Origin: Acidobacteriota bacterium
GTDB taxonomy: Bacteria; Acidobacteriota; Terriglobia; Bryobacterales; Bryobacteraceae
Assembly (NCBI GenBank): GCA_005808475.1
Contig: SYLY01000285.1
Coordinates: forward strand, 1 to 56,517
Direction of reading: 5' to 3'
DNA length: 56,517 nt
The notes beneath the pieces are model-generated. The model was given only the letters and a program-made list of their open reading frames with translations. It ran no database searches and had not been told where the DNA came from. The position numbers and the translations under genes were made by a program. Shown here in pieces: positions 7,952 through 15,422 of this stretch (positions are counted from its first letter, which is position 1; every line of letters begins with the position of its first letter).

Positions 7952-10156
7952 TCAGTTACCCGCCGCGGCCGCGGCCGACGCGATCCAGTCCGCGTAGGCT
8001 TCGATCGCTCTAGCCGCGTGAACCGCCTGTTCCTCGGCCTCGCGCCAGGATCGCTGTTCGATCGCCTCGCGCACGCCCGGCAGCGTCTTCACTCCATAAC
8101 CGGTGTAGAAGCCGGGAGCGTGCAGCACGTGCTTGAACCACGGCCTGCGCGGTAGACCCTCGGCGTGGGTCAGCTTCCGCTCGGCCACCCGCAACGCGGC
8201 GTCCAGAGCTTCCAGGCGGGCCGCGTCCAGTTTGGCAGGGTCCACTTTCGCCAGCGCCGCGACTGCCTTGTCCAGGCGCGCCGAGGCGTTCCTCAACGGC
8301 GAGAGGTTCAGGAAGGGAACCTCCGCCTCGGGCTCGGGCATCACGTAGGCCTTGCGCGGATCGGCGGAGAGCTTCAGCGCGCCGCTCGAGATCGGTTCGT
8401 TCTTTTTCCTGGTCTCCTCCCGCGCGTCGTCCGCCAGTTTGATCACTTCGGCGGTCCAAACACGGACGGCCTTGGCGGTTGCATCGAACCGGAAGGGGAT
8501 CCAATCGGCGTTGGCAAGGCGGAGCGTCATCCGCGCCCCGAGCTTGGTGGTCGCCGCCACATATTGGAAGTCGGCATCGGCGAACTTCACATAGTAATCG
8601 TAGGAGTCGTAATTGGAGTGGTAAACTCCGCCGCCTCCCCCTTCGCCTCCGAAGCTGAAGTTGATGCTCGGGATGCCGAGGTGGTGCTGGAACACGGTAT
8701 AGTCGGAGCCCGATCCGAGCGGCGGCAACTGGAACTCGGGCTCCTGCCGGGACACCTTGCGGCGCGCAATGTAGCGGTCGAGCACGCTCGCCTTGGTCTG
8801 CGGATCGGTGAGATCGCGCGCGGTCTGGCTGGCGAACAGCTCCAGAACCGAGGCTCCGCCCGCCGCCACGAATCCGCGCGAAGTGCCGTCCGTGTTGACG
8901 TAGGCCACCGCATGCTTGCGCAGTTCGTCCGCGTGGTGCTCGGCCCATTCGGTGGATCCGAGCAGGGCGGGCTCTTCTCCGTCCCACGCCATGTAGATCA
9001 AGGTCCGCTTGGGACGCGAGCCGGCCTTGGCCAGTTCCGCCACCACGCGAGCCTCTTCCATCACCGAGATCATTCCCGACACCGGGTCGGCCGCGCCGAA
9101 GTTCCAGCCGTCGTGATGATTACCTCGCAGCACCCATTGATCGGGCTTTTCGCTGCCCGTCAGACGCGCGATCACGTTGTACGCCGGCGCGAGTTTCCAT
9201 TCGAACGCGAGTTTCAGGTGGACGCGCGCCGGTCCGGGTCCCACATGGTAGGTCAGCGGCAGTGCGCCGCGCCAGTCGGTGGGAGCCACCGGTCCGGCCA
9301 AGGCGCGAAGCAGAGGCTCGGCGTCGGCATAGGAGATGGGCATGACAGGGATCTTGGTGACCGTGGACGCCTGCTTCGGATCGGGCGGACGATTCGGGTC
9401 GGTCGCTGCCAGGCCGGGTGTGAGCGGATCGCCGGGGAACACCGGCATATCCATGACGCTGCCCCGTTGCGCGCCGTGCGGTGGACGCCAGGCGCCCTTG
9501 GGGTAGACGTCGCCCTGGAAGAAGCCGTCGTCGCGCGGATCGGAGTAAATCAGGCATCCGATGGCGCCGTTTTCGGCGGCTACCTTGGGCTTGATGCCGC
9601 GCCACGACGCTCCGTAGCGCGCCAGGACGATCTTGCCCTGGACGCCGATGCCCATCTCGCGAAGCTTGCGATAATCGTCTGGCAGCCCGTAGTTGACATA
9701 CACCAGATCGCCGGTTACGTCGCCATCGGTCGAGTAGGCGTGGTAGACGGGCAGGTTATCCTGCTTGATGCCGCTGGTCTCGTCGCCTTCCACCCCAGGC
9801 TCCTCGATTCTCGCCGTGAACCTTTGGGGCGCCACCATCTCGAGCAGCCGCGACTTGGGCGTGGGGAAGAGAGGATAGTAAGTTTCGATCTTGGTTTCGT
9901 AGCCCCAATCGCGGAACTGGGCGGCGATATATTCCGCCACTTCGCGGCTTCCGGGCGAGCCGACGTGGTGCGGTTTGGCGGAAAGCCGCTTCAGCCATTG
10001 CTGAAAGTTGCCCCGGTTCACGGACTGGTCGAAGCGGGCCTCGAGTCCAGCCTGCATGCGGGCCGATTCCGGCCGGAACCCCGCGATGTTCGGTGGCGCT
10101 GGGGTCTGAGCGGCGAGCGTGACGGCGAAAAACAGGACGATCGCGCGAGCGTTCAT
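7952..10156 (-). CDS. Secreted M28 metallopeptidase, glutamate carboxypeptidase II-like
   Basis: This 734-residue enzyme has a signal peptide (ARAIVLFFAVTLAAQ), then an M28 peptidase split by a protease-associated domain (GKIVLARYGASWRGIKPKVA), and a C-terminal transferrin-receptor-like dimerisation domain. Zinc ligands can be read in order: His/Asp in NHHDGWNFGAADP, Glu-Glu in WDGEEPALLGSTEWAE, Asp in VNTDGTS and His in YHSNYDSYD. These match the binuclear site of glutamate carboxypeptidase II. It should cleave C-terminal acidic or other residues from peptides outside the cytoplasm. Length fits the family (about 700-750). It follows the TPR gene after 18 bp. Confidence 0.92.
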   Translation of the reverse strand: MNARAIVLFFAVTLAAQTPAPPNIAGFRPESARMQAGLEARFDQSVNRGNFQQWLKRLSAKPHHVGSPGSREVAEYIAAQFRDWGYETKIETYYPLFPTPKSRLLEMVAPQRFTARIEEPGVEGDETSGIKQDNLPVYHAYSTDGDVTGDLVYVNYGLPDDYRKLREMGIGVQGKIVLARYGASWRGIKPKVAAENGAIGCLIYSDPRDDGFFQGDVYPKGAWRPPHGAQRGSVMDMPVFPGDPLTPGLAATDPNRPPDPKQASTVTKIPVMPISYADAEPLLRALAGPVAPTDWRGALPLTYHVGPGPARVHLKLAFEWKLAPAYNVIARLTGSEKPDQWVLRGNHHDGWNFGAADPVSGMISVMEEARVVAELAKAGSRPKRTLIYMAWDGEEPALLGSTEWAEHHADELRKHAVAYVNTDGTSRGFVAAGGASVLELFASQTARDLTDPQTKASVLDRYIARRKVSRQEPEFQLPPLGSGSDYTVFQHHLGIPSINFSFGGEGGGGGVYHSNYDSYDYYVKFADADFQYVAATTKLGARMTLRLANADWIPFRFDATAKAVRVWTAEVIKLADDAREETRKKNEPISSGALKLSADPRKAYVMPEPEAEVPFLNLSPLRNASARLDKAVAALAKVDPAKLDAARLEALDAALRVAERKLTHAEGLPRRPWFKHVLHAPGFYTGYGVKTLPGVREAIEQRSWREAEEQAVHAARAIEAYADWIASAAAAAGN

Positions 10157-10174
10157 CCGTCGATTATCCCCGAT

Positions 10175-10486
10175 TCAGCCGCCCAGCATGTCGAGCGCGC
10201 CCTGCAACTCGGATCGCGTGTGGCTGTCGCCGTTGGCCGACGCGGCGTCGATGCCACGCCGGTACAGGTCGCGGGCCGCGTCGATGCGTCCCAGTTTTTC
10301 GAGCGTCTGGCCGCCGTGGAAATACGCGGCATTGTAGTTGGCGTCGCGCTCGATCACCTCTCCGAAGACTTCGGCGGCGCCCGCCAAGTCGCCCGAATTG
10401 GTCAGTTCCATCGCCAGCATGTACCGGACGCGCGAATTGCCGGGATCCTGATCGAGAATGGAGCGGATGGTATCGATACGGCTCAT
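10175..10486 (-). CDS. Small TPR-repeat protein
   Basis: This 103-residue protein holds two to three tetratricopeptide repeats; NAAYFHGGQTLEKLGRIDAA shows the usual pattern of small and large residues. It has no signal peptide, so it is a cytoplasmic protein-interaction module. The ATG at 10486 was chosen over one 30 bases upstream because homology-like sequence starts at SRIDTIRSILDQDPGNSRVRY and a TATGAT box lies 9 bases before it. First gene of the operon with the M28 peptidase; 47 bp separate it from the divergent permease. Confidence 0.7.
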   Translation of the reverse strand: MSRIDTIRSILDQDPGNSRVRYMLAMELTNSGDLAGAAEVFGEVIERDANYNAAYFHGGQTLEKLGRIDAARDLYRRGIDAASANGDSHTRSELQGALDMLGG

Positions 10487-10495
10487 GAACCTGCC

Positions 10496-10526
10496 ATCAT
10501 AGCAGCCGGACGGCACACGCTACGAT
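10496..10526. promoter_or_regulatory. Divergent -10 boxes for TPR gene and permease
   Basis: In the 47-bp gap, TATGAT (minus strand, 10501-10496) ends 9 bases before the TPR start and TACGAT (plus strand, 10521-10526) ends 7 bases before the permease start. No clear -35 was seen for either. The short distances suggest leaderless or near-leaderless mRNAs. Confidence 0.4.
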
Positions 10527-10533
10527 AGAGAGA

Positions 10534-12489
10534 ATGTCCCGTCAGCCAAAGTCGTACCTGCCCGAACTGCCCACGGCGGAAACCGTGGAGCCGCCCAGTC
10601 ATGGCGTCCGCGGGTGGTTGCTCCAGGGGGGGCGGCTGGATCACGAAGTTCATAGCGACGATCAGGCCCATCCCTGGTACATGGTGCTGTGGCTCACCGG
10701 CGTCGACTACTTCTCGACGCTCGGCTACCAGCCGGGCATTGCGTTGCTGGCCGCGGGCGTATTGTCGCCGGTGGCCACGGCGTTCCTGATCCTGGTGACG
10801 CTGTTCTGCGCGCTGCCGATCTACGCGCAAGTGGCGCGGCGCTCGTACGCGGGACACGGGTCCATCGCGCTTCTCGAGAATCTGTTACCGGGATGGGGCG
10901 GGAAGCTGTTCGTCCTGGCGCTGCTCGGTTTCGCGGCCACCGACTTCGTCATCACGATGACGCTTTCCGCCGCCGACGCGGCCGAGCACGCCATCCACAA
11001 TCCGTTCCTGCACCCCTACCTGGGCGATCACCAGATTTGGCTCACGCTCGGCCTGCTGGCGGTGCTGACGGCGGTCTTTCTGCGCGGTTTCAATGAGGCC
11101 ATCGGGCTGGCGTCGGCGGTCACCATTCCGTACCTGCTGCTCAATCTGGTGATTCTGGTCCGCGCGGTGAAGGAGTGCTTCGAGCATCCGGAAGCGCTCG
11201 CCAATTGGCAGAACGCGATCAATGCCAAGGGCTCCTGGACCGATGTCGCGATCGCCGCCGGCCTGGTGTTTCCGCAACTGGCGCTGGGCCTCTCGGGATT
11301 CGAAACCGGCGCCTCGGTGATGCCGCTGATCAAGGGCGATCCGGGCGACGGCGCGCACGAGCCCAAGGGCAGGATCCGCAACACCCGGAAACTGCTGGCG
11401 GCGGCGGCGCTCATCATGAGCGTGATGCTGATGCTGTCGAGCTTCGTCACCAGTTTGCTCATACCCGCCGCCGACTTCCAGGCGGGCGGAAAGGCCAACG
11501 GCCGCGCCATCGCCTATCTGGCGCACAAACTCATGGGAGTGGGCTTCGGCACGCTCTACGACGTCTCGACGATCCTGATCCTGTGGTTCGCGGGCGCTTC
11601 GGCGATGGCGGGTCTGCTGCATCTGGTACCGCGCTATCTGCCTCGATTCGGCATGGCTCCGCGCTGGGTCGCCTACTCGCGCCCGCTGGTGCTGGTGCTG
11701 TTCGCCGTGGACATCGTGGTCACCGTGGCGTTCAAGGCCGACGTCAACGCGCAGGGCGGCGCCTATGCGACCGGGGTGCTGGTTCTGATGCTCTCCGCGG
11801 CCGTGGCCGCGGCACTGGCGCTTTGGCGCGAGGGATCGCGGGGAGGGGGCCTCTACTGCTGGATTGTCGCGGGCGTGTTCGCCTTCGTGCTGTGGGAGAA
11901 CGTGCTGAAACGCCCCGACGGCTTGATCATCGCGAGCATATTCATCCTGGTGACGCTGGTATTCAGCGCGATCAGCCGGTACGGCCGCGCCACCGAGTTG
12001 CGGGTGGCGCGCGTCGCGTTCGTGGACCAGGAGTCGGCGGATCTGTGGCCCCAGATCAGCGGCAAAAAGGTGAATCTGGCTCCGGTCCGCAGTTTCGACC
12101 TGGAAACCCGGCGCCGTAAATCGCAGGAATTGAAGAAGCACTACGCGATCGACGGTCCCATCGCGTTTCTCAATATCGAGTTGATGGACAATCGCAGCGA
12201 CTTCATGTCGGACCTCTCGTTGCGGCTCCGGCGGGAGGGCGATAACTACCACATCAAGGTAACTGGAGCCATCGCCATCGCCAACACGATCGCGACGGTT
12301 AGTGAACTGATCGACCCGGTCCGCCTGTTCCTCGGGTTGTCGCGCCAGAATCTGGTGTCGCAAGCGTTCCGGTACCTGATTTTCGGCGAGGGCGAGACCG
12401 GTCTGATGGTCTATACCATTCTCGTCAAGTATTGGGAGTGGACGCCGGAAGACGACGTGCGCCCGCTGATCTTCCTGATGAGCGAATAA
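10534..12489 (+). CDS. APC-family permease with C-terminal cytoplasmic domain
   Basis: This 651-residue inner-membrane transporter has about twelve hydrophobic segments between residues 50 and 490. The first membrane segment carries GVDYFSTLGYQPGIALLAAG, matching amino-acid/polyamine/organocation transporters. The last 150 residues (from about RATELRVARVAFVD) are soluble and contain strands such as PIAFLNIELMDNRSDF and GDNYHIKVTGAIAIANTIA, an unusual added cytoplasmic domain for an amino-acid carrier. KUP-type potassium carriers also bear a soluble tail, so an ion substrate is a possible alternative. A LysR regulator follows after 63 bp and might control it. Confidence 0.8.
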   Translation: MSRQPKSYLPELPTAETVEPPSHGVRGWLLQGGRLDHEVHSDDQAHPWYMVLWLTGVDYFSTLGYQPGIALLAAGVLSPVATAFLILVTLFCALPIYAQVARRSYAGHGSIALLENLLPGWGGKLFVLALLGFAATDFVITMTLSAADAAEHAIHNPFLHPYLGDHQIWLTLGLLAVLTAVFLRGFNEAIGLASAVTIPYLLLNLVILVRAVKECFEHPEALANWQNAINAKGSWTDVAIAAGLVFPQLALGLSGFETGASVMPLIKGDPGDGAHEPKGRIRNTRKLLAAAALIMSVMLMLSSFVTSLLIPAADFQAGGKANGRAIAYLAHKLMGVGFGTLYDVSTILILWFAGASAMAGLLHLVPRYLPRFGMAPRWVAYSRPLVLVLFAVDIVVTVAFKADVNAQGGAYATGVLVLMLSAAVAAALALWREGSRGGGLYCWIVAGVFAFVLWENVLKRPDGLIIASIFILVTLVFSAISRYGRATELRVARVAFVDQESADLWPQISGKKVNLAPVRSFDLETRRRKSQELKKHYAIDGPIAFLNIELMDNRSDFMSDLSLRLRREGDNYHIKVTGAIAIANTIATVSELIDPVRLFLGLSRQNLVSQAFRYLIFGEGETGLMVYTILVKYWEWTPEDDVRPLIFLMSE

Positions 12490-12517
12490 AATTAGTTCCA
12501 CGGAAGTTGCCAACCGC

Positions 12518-12545
12518 TTTCCATAAGGCGGTCTTATGCTACACT
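12518..12545 (+). promoter_or_regulatory. Promoter of the LysR gene
   Basis: TTTCCA (12518-12523), 16 bases, then TACACT (12540-12545). The GTG start follows 7 bases later, so the transcript would begin at or next to the start codon. An ACCGC/GCGGT inverted repeat (12513-12517 and 12528-12532) spans the -35 side and could be an autoregulatory LysR site. Confidence 0.4.
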
Positions 12546-12552
12546 GGCCGCT

Positions 12553-13449
12553 GTGACATTGGATCAAATCCAGTTGTTCCGCGATCTTGCGCAGACCAAG
12601 AGCGTCAGCAAGGCGGCACAACTGAACTCGGTGAGCCAGTCCGCCGCGAGCCAGCATCTGCGGGAACTCGAGCGGCAATTCGAGACCTCTCTGGTGGACC
12701 GGTCCACGCGGCCGCTGGGGTTGACGGAGGCGGGCCGCCTGTACGCCGATTTCTGCCGCCACGTGATGTCGGTGCGGCATGAGTTCGACGTGGGTCTGGA
12801 ACGGTTGAAGGGAACGGTGGAAGGGCTGGTCCGCGTCTGTTCGATCTACTCGGTGGGGCTATCGGAGATGGCGGGTCTCGAACGCGCGTTCGCCCAACGT
12901 TATCCGTCGGCGCATCTTCAAGTGGATTACCTGCGGCCGGAGAAGGTTTACGAGGCGGTCCGCCAGGACCGGGCCGATCTCGGGTTGGTGAGCTATCCCG
13001 AGCAGAGCAAGGATATCCAGGCGATCCCGTGGCGCGACGAGATCATGGTGGTGGCGCTGGCGCCCGGTCATCCGCTGGCGGGAGCGGCGGTGTTGAGTCC
13101 GGCCGATCTGCGCGGCCGGAACTTCGTCGGCTTCGACGACGATCTGCCCGTCAGCCGCGACGTCGCCCGGTTCTTGCGCGACGCCAACGTGACGGTGAAG
13201 GTGGTGATGCACTTCGACAATATCGAGACGATGAAGCAGGCCGTGGCGCTCGACGAGGGGTTGAGCATTCTGCCGGCGCGCATTCTCCGTCCCGACATCG
13301 AGCAGGGACGCTTGCGGGCGGTGCCGCTGTCGCCGGGTCTTTCGCGGCCGTTGGGAATTTTGCACCTGCGACGGAAGAAGCTGAATCGCGCCACGCAGTC
13401 GTTTCTGAATCTGCTGCGGGAGGCGCCGGAAAACGGCGCGCCGGCGTGA
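12553..13449 (+). CDS. LysR-family transcriptional regulator
   Basis: This 298-residue protein has a winged helix-turn-helix in residues 1-60 (SVSKAAQLNSVSQSAASQHL) and a two-lobed periplasmic-binding-like effector domain from about residue 90 (GLVRVCSIYSVGLSEMAG, DRADLGLVSYPE, MVVALAPGHPLAG). The GTG start at 12553 gives the canonical TLDQIQLFRDLAQT opening. Usual LTTR logic is divergent control of a neighbour, but here the flanking genes are all on the plus strand, so the target may be the upstream permease or itself. The effector is unknown. Confidence 0.9.
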   Translation: MTLDQIQLFRDLAQTKSVSKAAQLNSVSQSAASQHLRELERQFETSLVDRSTRPLGLTEAGRLYADFCRHVMSVRHEFDVGLERLKGTVEGLVRVCSIYSVGLSEMAGLERAFAQRYPSAHLQVDYLRPEKVYEAVRQDRADLGLVSYPEQSKDIQAIPWRDEIMVVALAPGHPLAGAAVLSPADLRGRNFVGFDDDLPVSRDVARFLRDANVTVKVVMHFDNIETMKQAVALDEGLSILPARILRPDIEQGRLRAVPLSPGLSRPLGILHLRRKKLNRATQSFLNLLREAPENGAPA

Positions 13450-13466
13450 TACCCTGTCATTAGCCT

Positions 13467-13982
13467 ATGGCATCCCGTAGCGTCAACAAAGTGATCCTCC
13501 TTGGCCACCTCGGCAAGGACGCCGACACGCGATTCACCACCGCGGGAAGCGCGGTGACGAACTTCACCCTCGCCACCAACCGGCGGTTCAAAGACACGCA
13601 GACCGGCGAGTGGAAAGAGGAGACCGACTGGCACAACATCGTGCTGTGGAAGTCGGAGAACATCTCTAGCTACCTGACGAAGGGCAAGCAGGTCTACGTG
13701 GAGGGCAAGCTCCGCACGCGGACCTACGATGACAAGGACGGCAACAAGCGCTACGTCACCGAAGTAGTGGCCGACGACGTCATCCTGCTGAGCGGCCGCG
13801 GCGAGGGCGGCGGTGGACCCGAAATGGGCGAGCCGGCCGGCTTCGGCGGCGGTGGCGGCTACGCGTCCAACCAGCCGGTGTCGATGCCGCGCAGCGCGCG
13901 CCCGCCGCAACCGAAACCGTCCGCCGCCCCGGCTCCCGATTACGGTGGCCAGGGCGTTTCCGACGACGACGTTCCGTTCTGA
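13467..13982 (+). CDS. ssb: Single-stranded DNA-binding protein
   Basis: This 171-residue SSB has an OB fold in residues 1-110 (SVNKVILLGHLGKDADTRFT, WHNIVLWKSENISSYLTKGK, YVEGKLRTRTY), a Gly/Pro-rich flexible linker and the acidic tip DDDVPF that recruits replication and repair partners. It is complete and has the usual length. It does not sit beside rpsF/rpsR or uvrA, so it lies in a non-classical context, 17 bp after a LysR gene. A TACCCT box lies 11 bases before the ATG. Confidence 0.97.
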   Translation: MASRSVNKVILLGHLGKDADTRFTTAGSAVTNFTLATNRRFKDTQTGEWKEETDWHNIVLWKSENISSYLTKGKQVYVEGKLRTRTYDDKDGNKRYVTEVVADDVILLSGRGEGGGGPEMGEPAGFGGGGGYASNQPVSMPRSARPPQPKPSAAPAPDYGGQGVSDDDVPF

Positions 13983-14020
13983 GCTCTCGGCTCGTGGCAG
14001 CGCGATTCACCGAAAATTGA

Positions 14021-14058
14021 CCGCGCGATCCCCGGGCCGTTCGCCGGGGATCGCGCGG
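14021..14058. terminator. 15-bp perfect stem, bidirectional terminator candidate
   Basis: CCGCGCGATCCCCGG (14021-14035) and its exact complement (14044-14058) enclose an 8-base loop between the convergent ssb and DUF1501 genes. This is the strongest hairpin in the window. It has no U-tract in either direction, so it may act by a different route from classical intrinsic termination. Confidence 0.6.
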
Positions 14059-14065
14059 CCTACGG

Positions 14066-15412
14066 TCAGGCGAGGAAGCCCAGGTCCTTCACGGCGAAGT
14101 TGCCGAGGTTGGGAAACACCGCCGCCAGCGCCGCCGGGTCGAGCCCGAACCACTTGCCCAACGTCGCGCCGTACTGATCGAGCGCGGTGGTGGGAATGTG
14201 CGCTCCACGAGAGCCGGCGTCGTCGGGTCCGCCGAGCGCCATTTGCGGGAAGGTCCCGTACATTTCACCGCCCTTGACCGCGCCTCCCATGACGAAGTGG
14301 TGGTTGCCCCAGCCATGGTCGGTGCCGGACGTGTTGGGTTGCAGCGTCCGCCCGAATTCGGATTCGGTGAAGGTGGTCACCTGTCCGCTGAGCCCCATCG
14401 CGTCCATGGCGGCCTGAAACACTCCCATCGCGGCGGACATCCGGGTCAGCAGGTCCCAGTGCGTCCACGACTGGTTTCCATGGGTGTCGAATCCGCCCAA
14501 GGTGCAGAAGAACACCTGGCGCGACATTCCCGTTTGTGCGCGCAGTTGGATGATCTGGGCCACCTGTTGGAGTTGCTGGCCGATGCTGGTTCCGGGGAAC
14601 GTCACCGGCAGCGAGTTGGACGACGACAGACCCTTCAGCATCGCGTTCAGGTCGATCGCGTCCTTGCGGACCTTGTTGGCCGCTTGAACCAGGGAGAGCC
14701 CGGAGTCGAGCGCCAGCACCTCCTGAAGTCCGGTCATTCGCGCCGCCGCCGCCGAGGCGGGCCAGACGTTCATTCCCGCCGGCGTGAGGTCGAAGCCGGG
14801 GACCAGGCTCGCCGCCTTCACGATGCTGCCGGTGCAAAACAGCGCGGGGCCGGACATCGAGATCGCGGCGGGGAATGTGGACGCGCCGTTCAACCCCTGG
14901 GCCGCGTCGGCGGTTCTTCCTCCCCATCCGGTGCCGCCCGATGCGGTGGCGATTCCGCTTTGCGTCTGCTGCGTCTGGTCGGAGTGGGAGAACAGGTTGG
15001 TGGGAACCGGCGCGGCATTGGCGAGGTACTGCGCGCGCGTGGTGGGTTGAACCAACAGGCCGGTATTGGCGACGATGGCGAGCTTCTTCTGCGCCCAGAA
15101 CGGATGGATGCCGTTCATGCCGCCGTTGAGCCCGTACATCACGCCGTTGCCGGTGGTGACGTCCAGCACCGGGGTGTTCTGGTCCGGTAAGGCCAGATTG
15201 CCCCGGATGGTCCTGTAGTTATTGAATTCGGCGGCCGTCTTGGGGATCACCGTATTATGGCCGTCGTTTCCGCCGAACATGAAGACGCAGACGAGCGCCT
15301 TGTAGCCGCCGCCTTGCGCGAGCGCGTTCATGGCCCCGAACCGGGAGAATCCGGCGAGCGTCGCGGCCGGGCCGGCGGCGAGTTTCAAGAAGTTCCTTCT
15401 TGTCGTTTGCAT
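14066..15412 (-). CDS. DUF1501 Tat-exported protein
   Basis: This 448-residue protein begins QTTRRNFLKLAAGPAATLAG, a near-ideal Tat signal. The rest is the DUF1501 fold related to alkaline-phosphatase/sulfatase-like proteins: VCVFMFGGNDGHNTVIP at the front, FCTLGGFDTHGNQ in the middle and TEFGRT-like TESEFGRTLQ near HGWGNHHFVMGG. The retained His and Asp residues suggest metal binding, but the activity of the family is not established. It follows the DUF1800 gene by 10 bp; the two families are habitually paired in Acidobacteria, Planctomycetes and gammaproteobacteria, and probably act together at the cell surface. Confidence 0.9.
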   Translation of the reverse strand: MQTTRRNFLKLAAGPAATLAGFSRFGAMNALAQGGGYKALVCVFMFGGNDGHNTVIPKTAAEFNNYRTIRGNLALPDQNTPVLDVTTGNGVMYGLNGGMNGIHPFWAQKKLAIVANTGLLVQPTTRAQYLANAAPVPTNLFSHSDQTQQTQSGIATASGGTGWGGRTADAAQGLNGASTFPAAISMSGPALFCTGSIVKAASLVPGFDLTPAGMNVWPASAAAARMTGLQEVLALDSGLSLVQAANKVRKDAIDLNAMLKGLSSSNSLPVTFPGTSIGQQLQQVAQIIQLRAQTGMSRQVFFCTLGGFDTHGNQSWTHWDLLTRMSAAMGVFQAAMDAMGLSGQVTTFTESEFGRTLQPNTSGTDHGWGNHHFVMGGAVKGGEMYGTFPQMALGGPDDAGSRGAHIPTTALDQYGATLGKWFGLDPAALAAVFPNLGNFAVKDLGFLA

Positions 15413-15422
15413 TGTTTCCTCC

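Noticed and set aside
8165..10528. 787-residue plus frame opposite the M28 peptidase
   Set aside because: The M28 gene on the minus strand has intact catalytic motifs; this frame shows none and is rich in Arg, Gly and His.
10885..12780. 631-residue minus frame opposite the permease and LysR genes
   Set aside because: Spans two well-supported plus-strand genes and has no recognisable domain.
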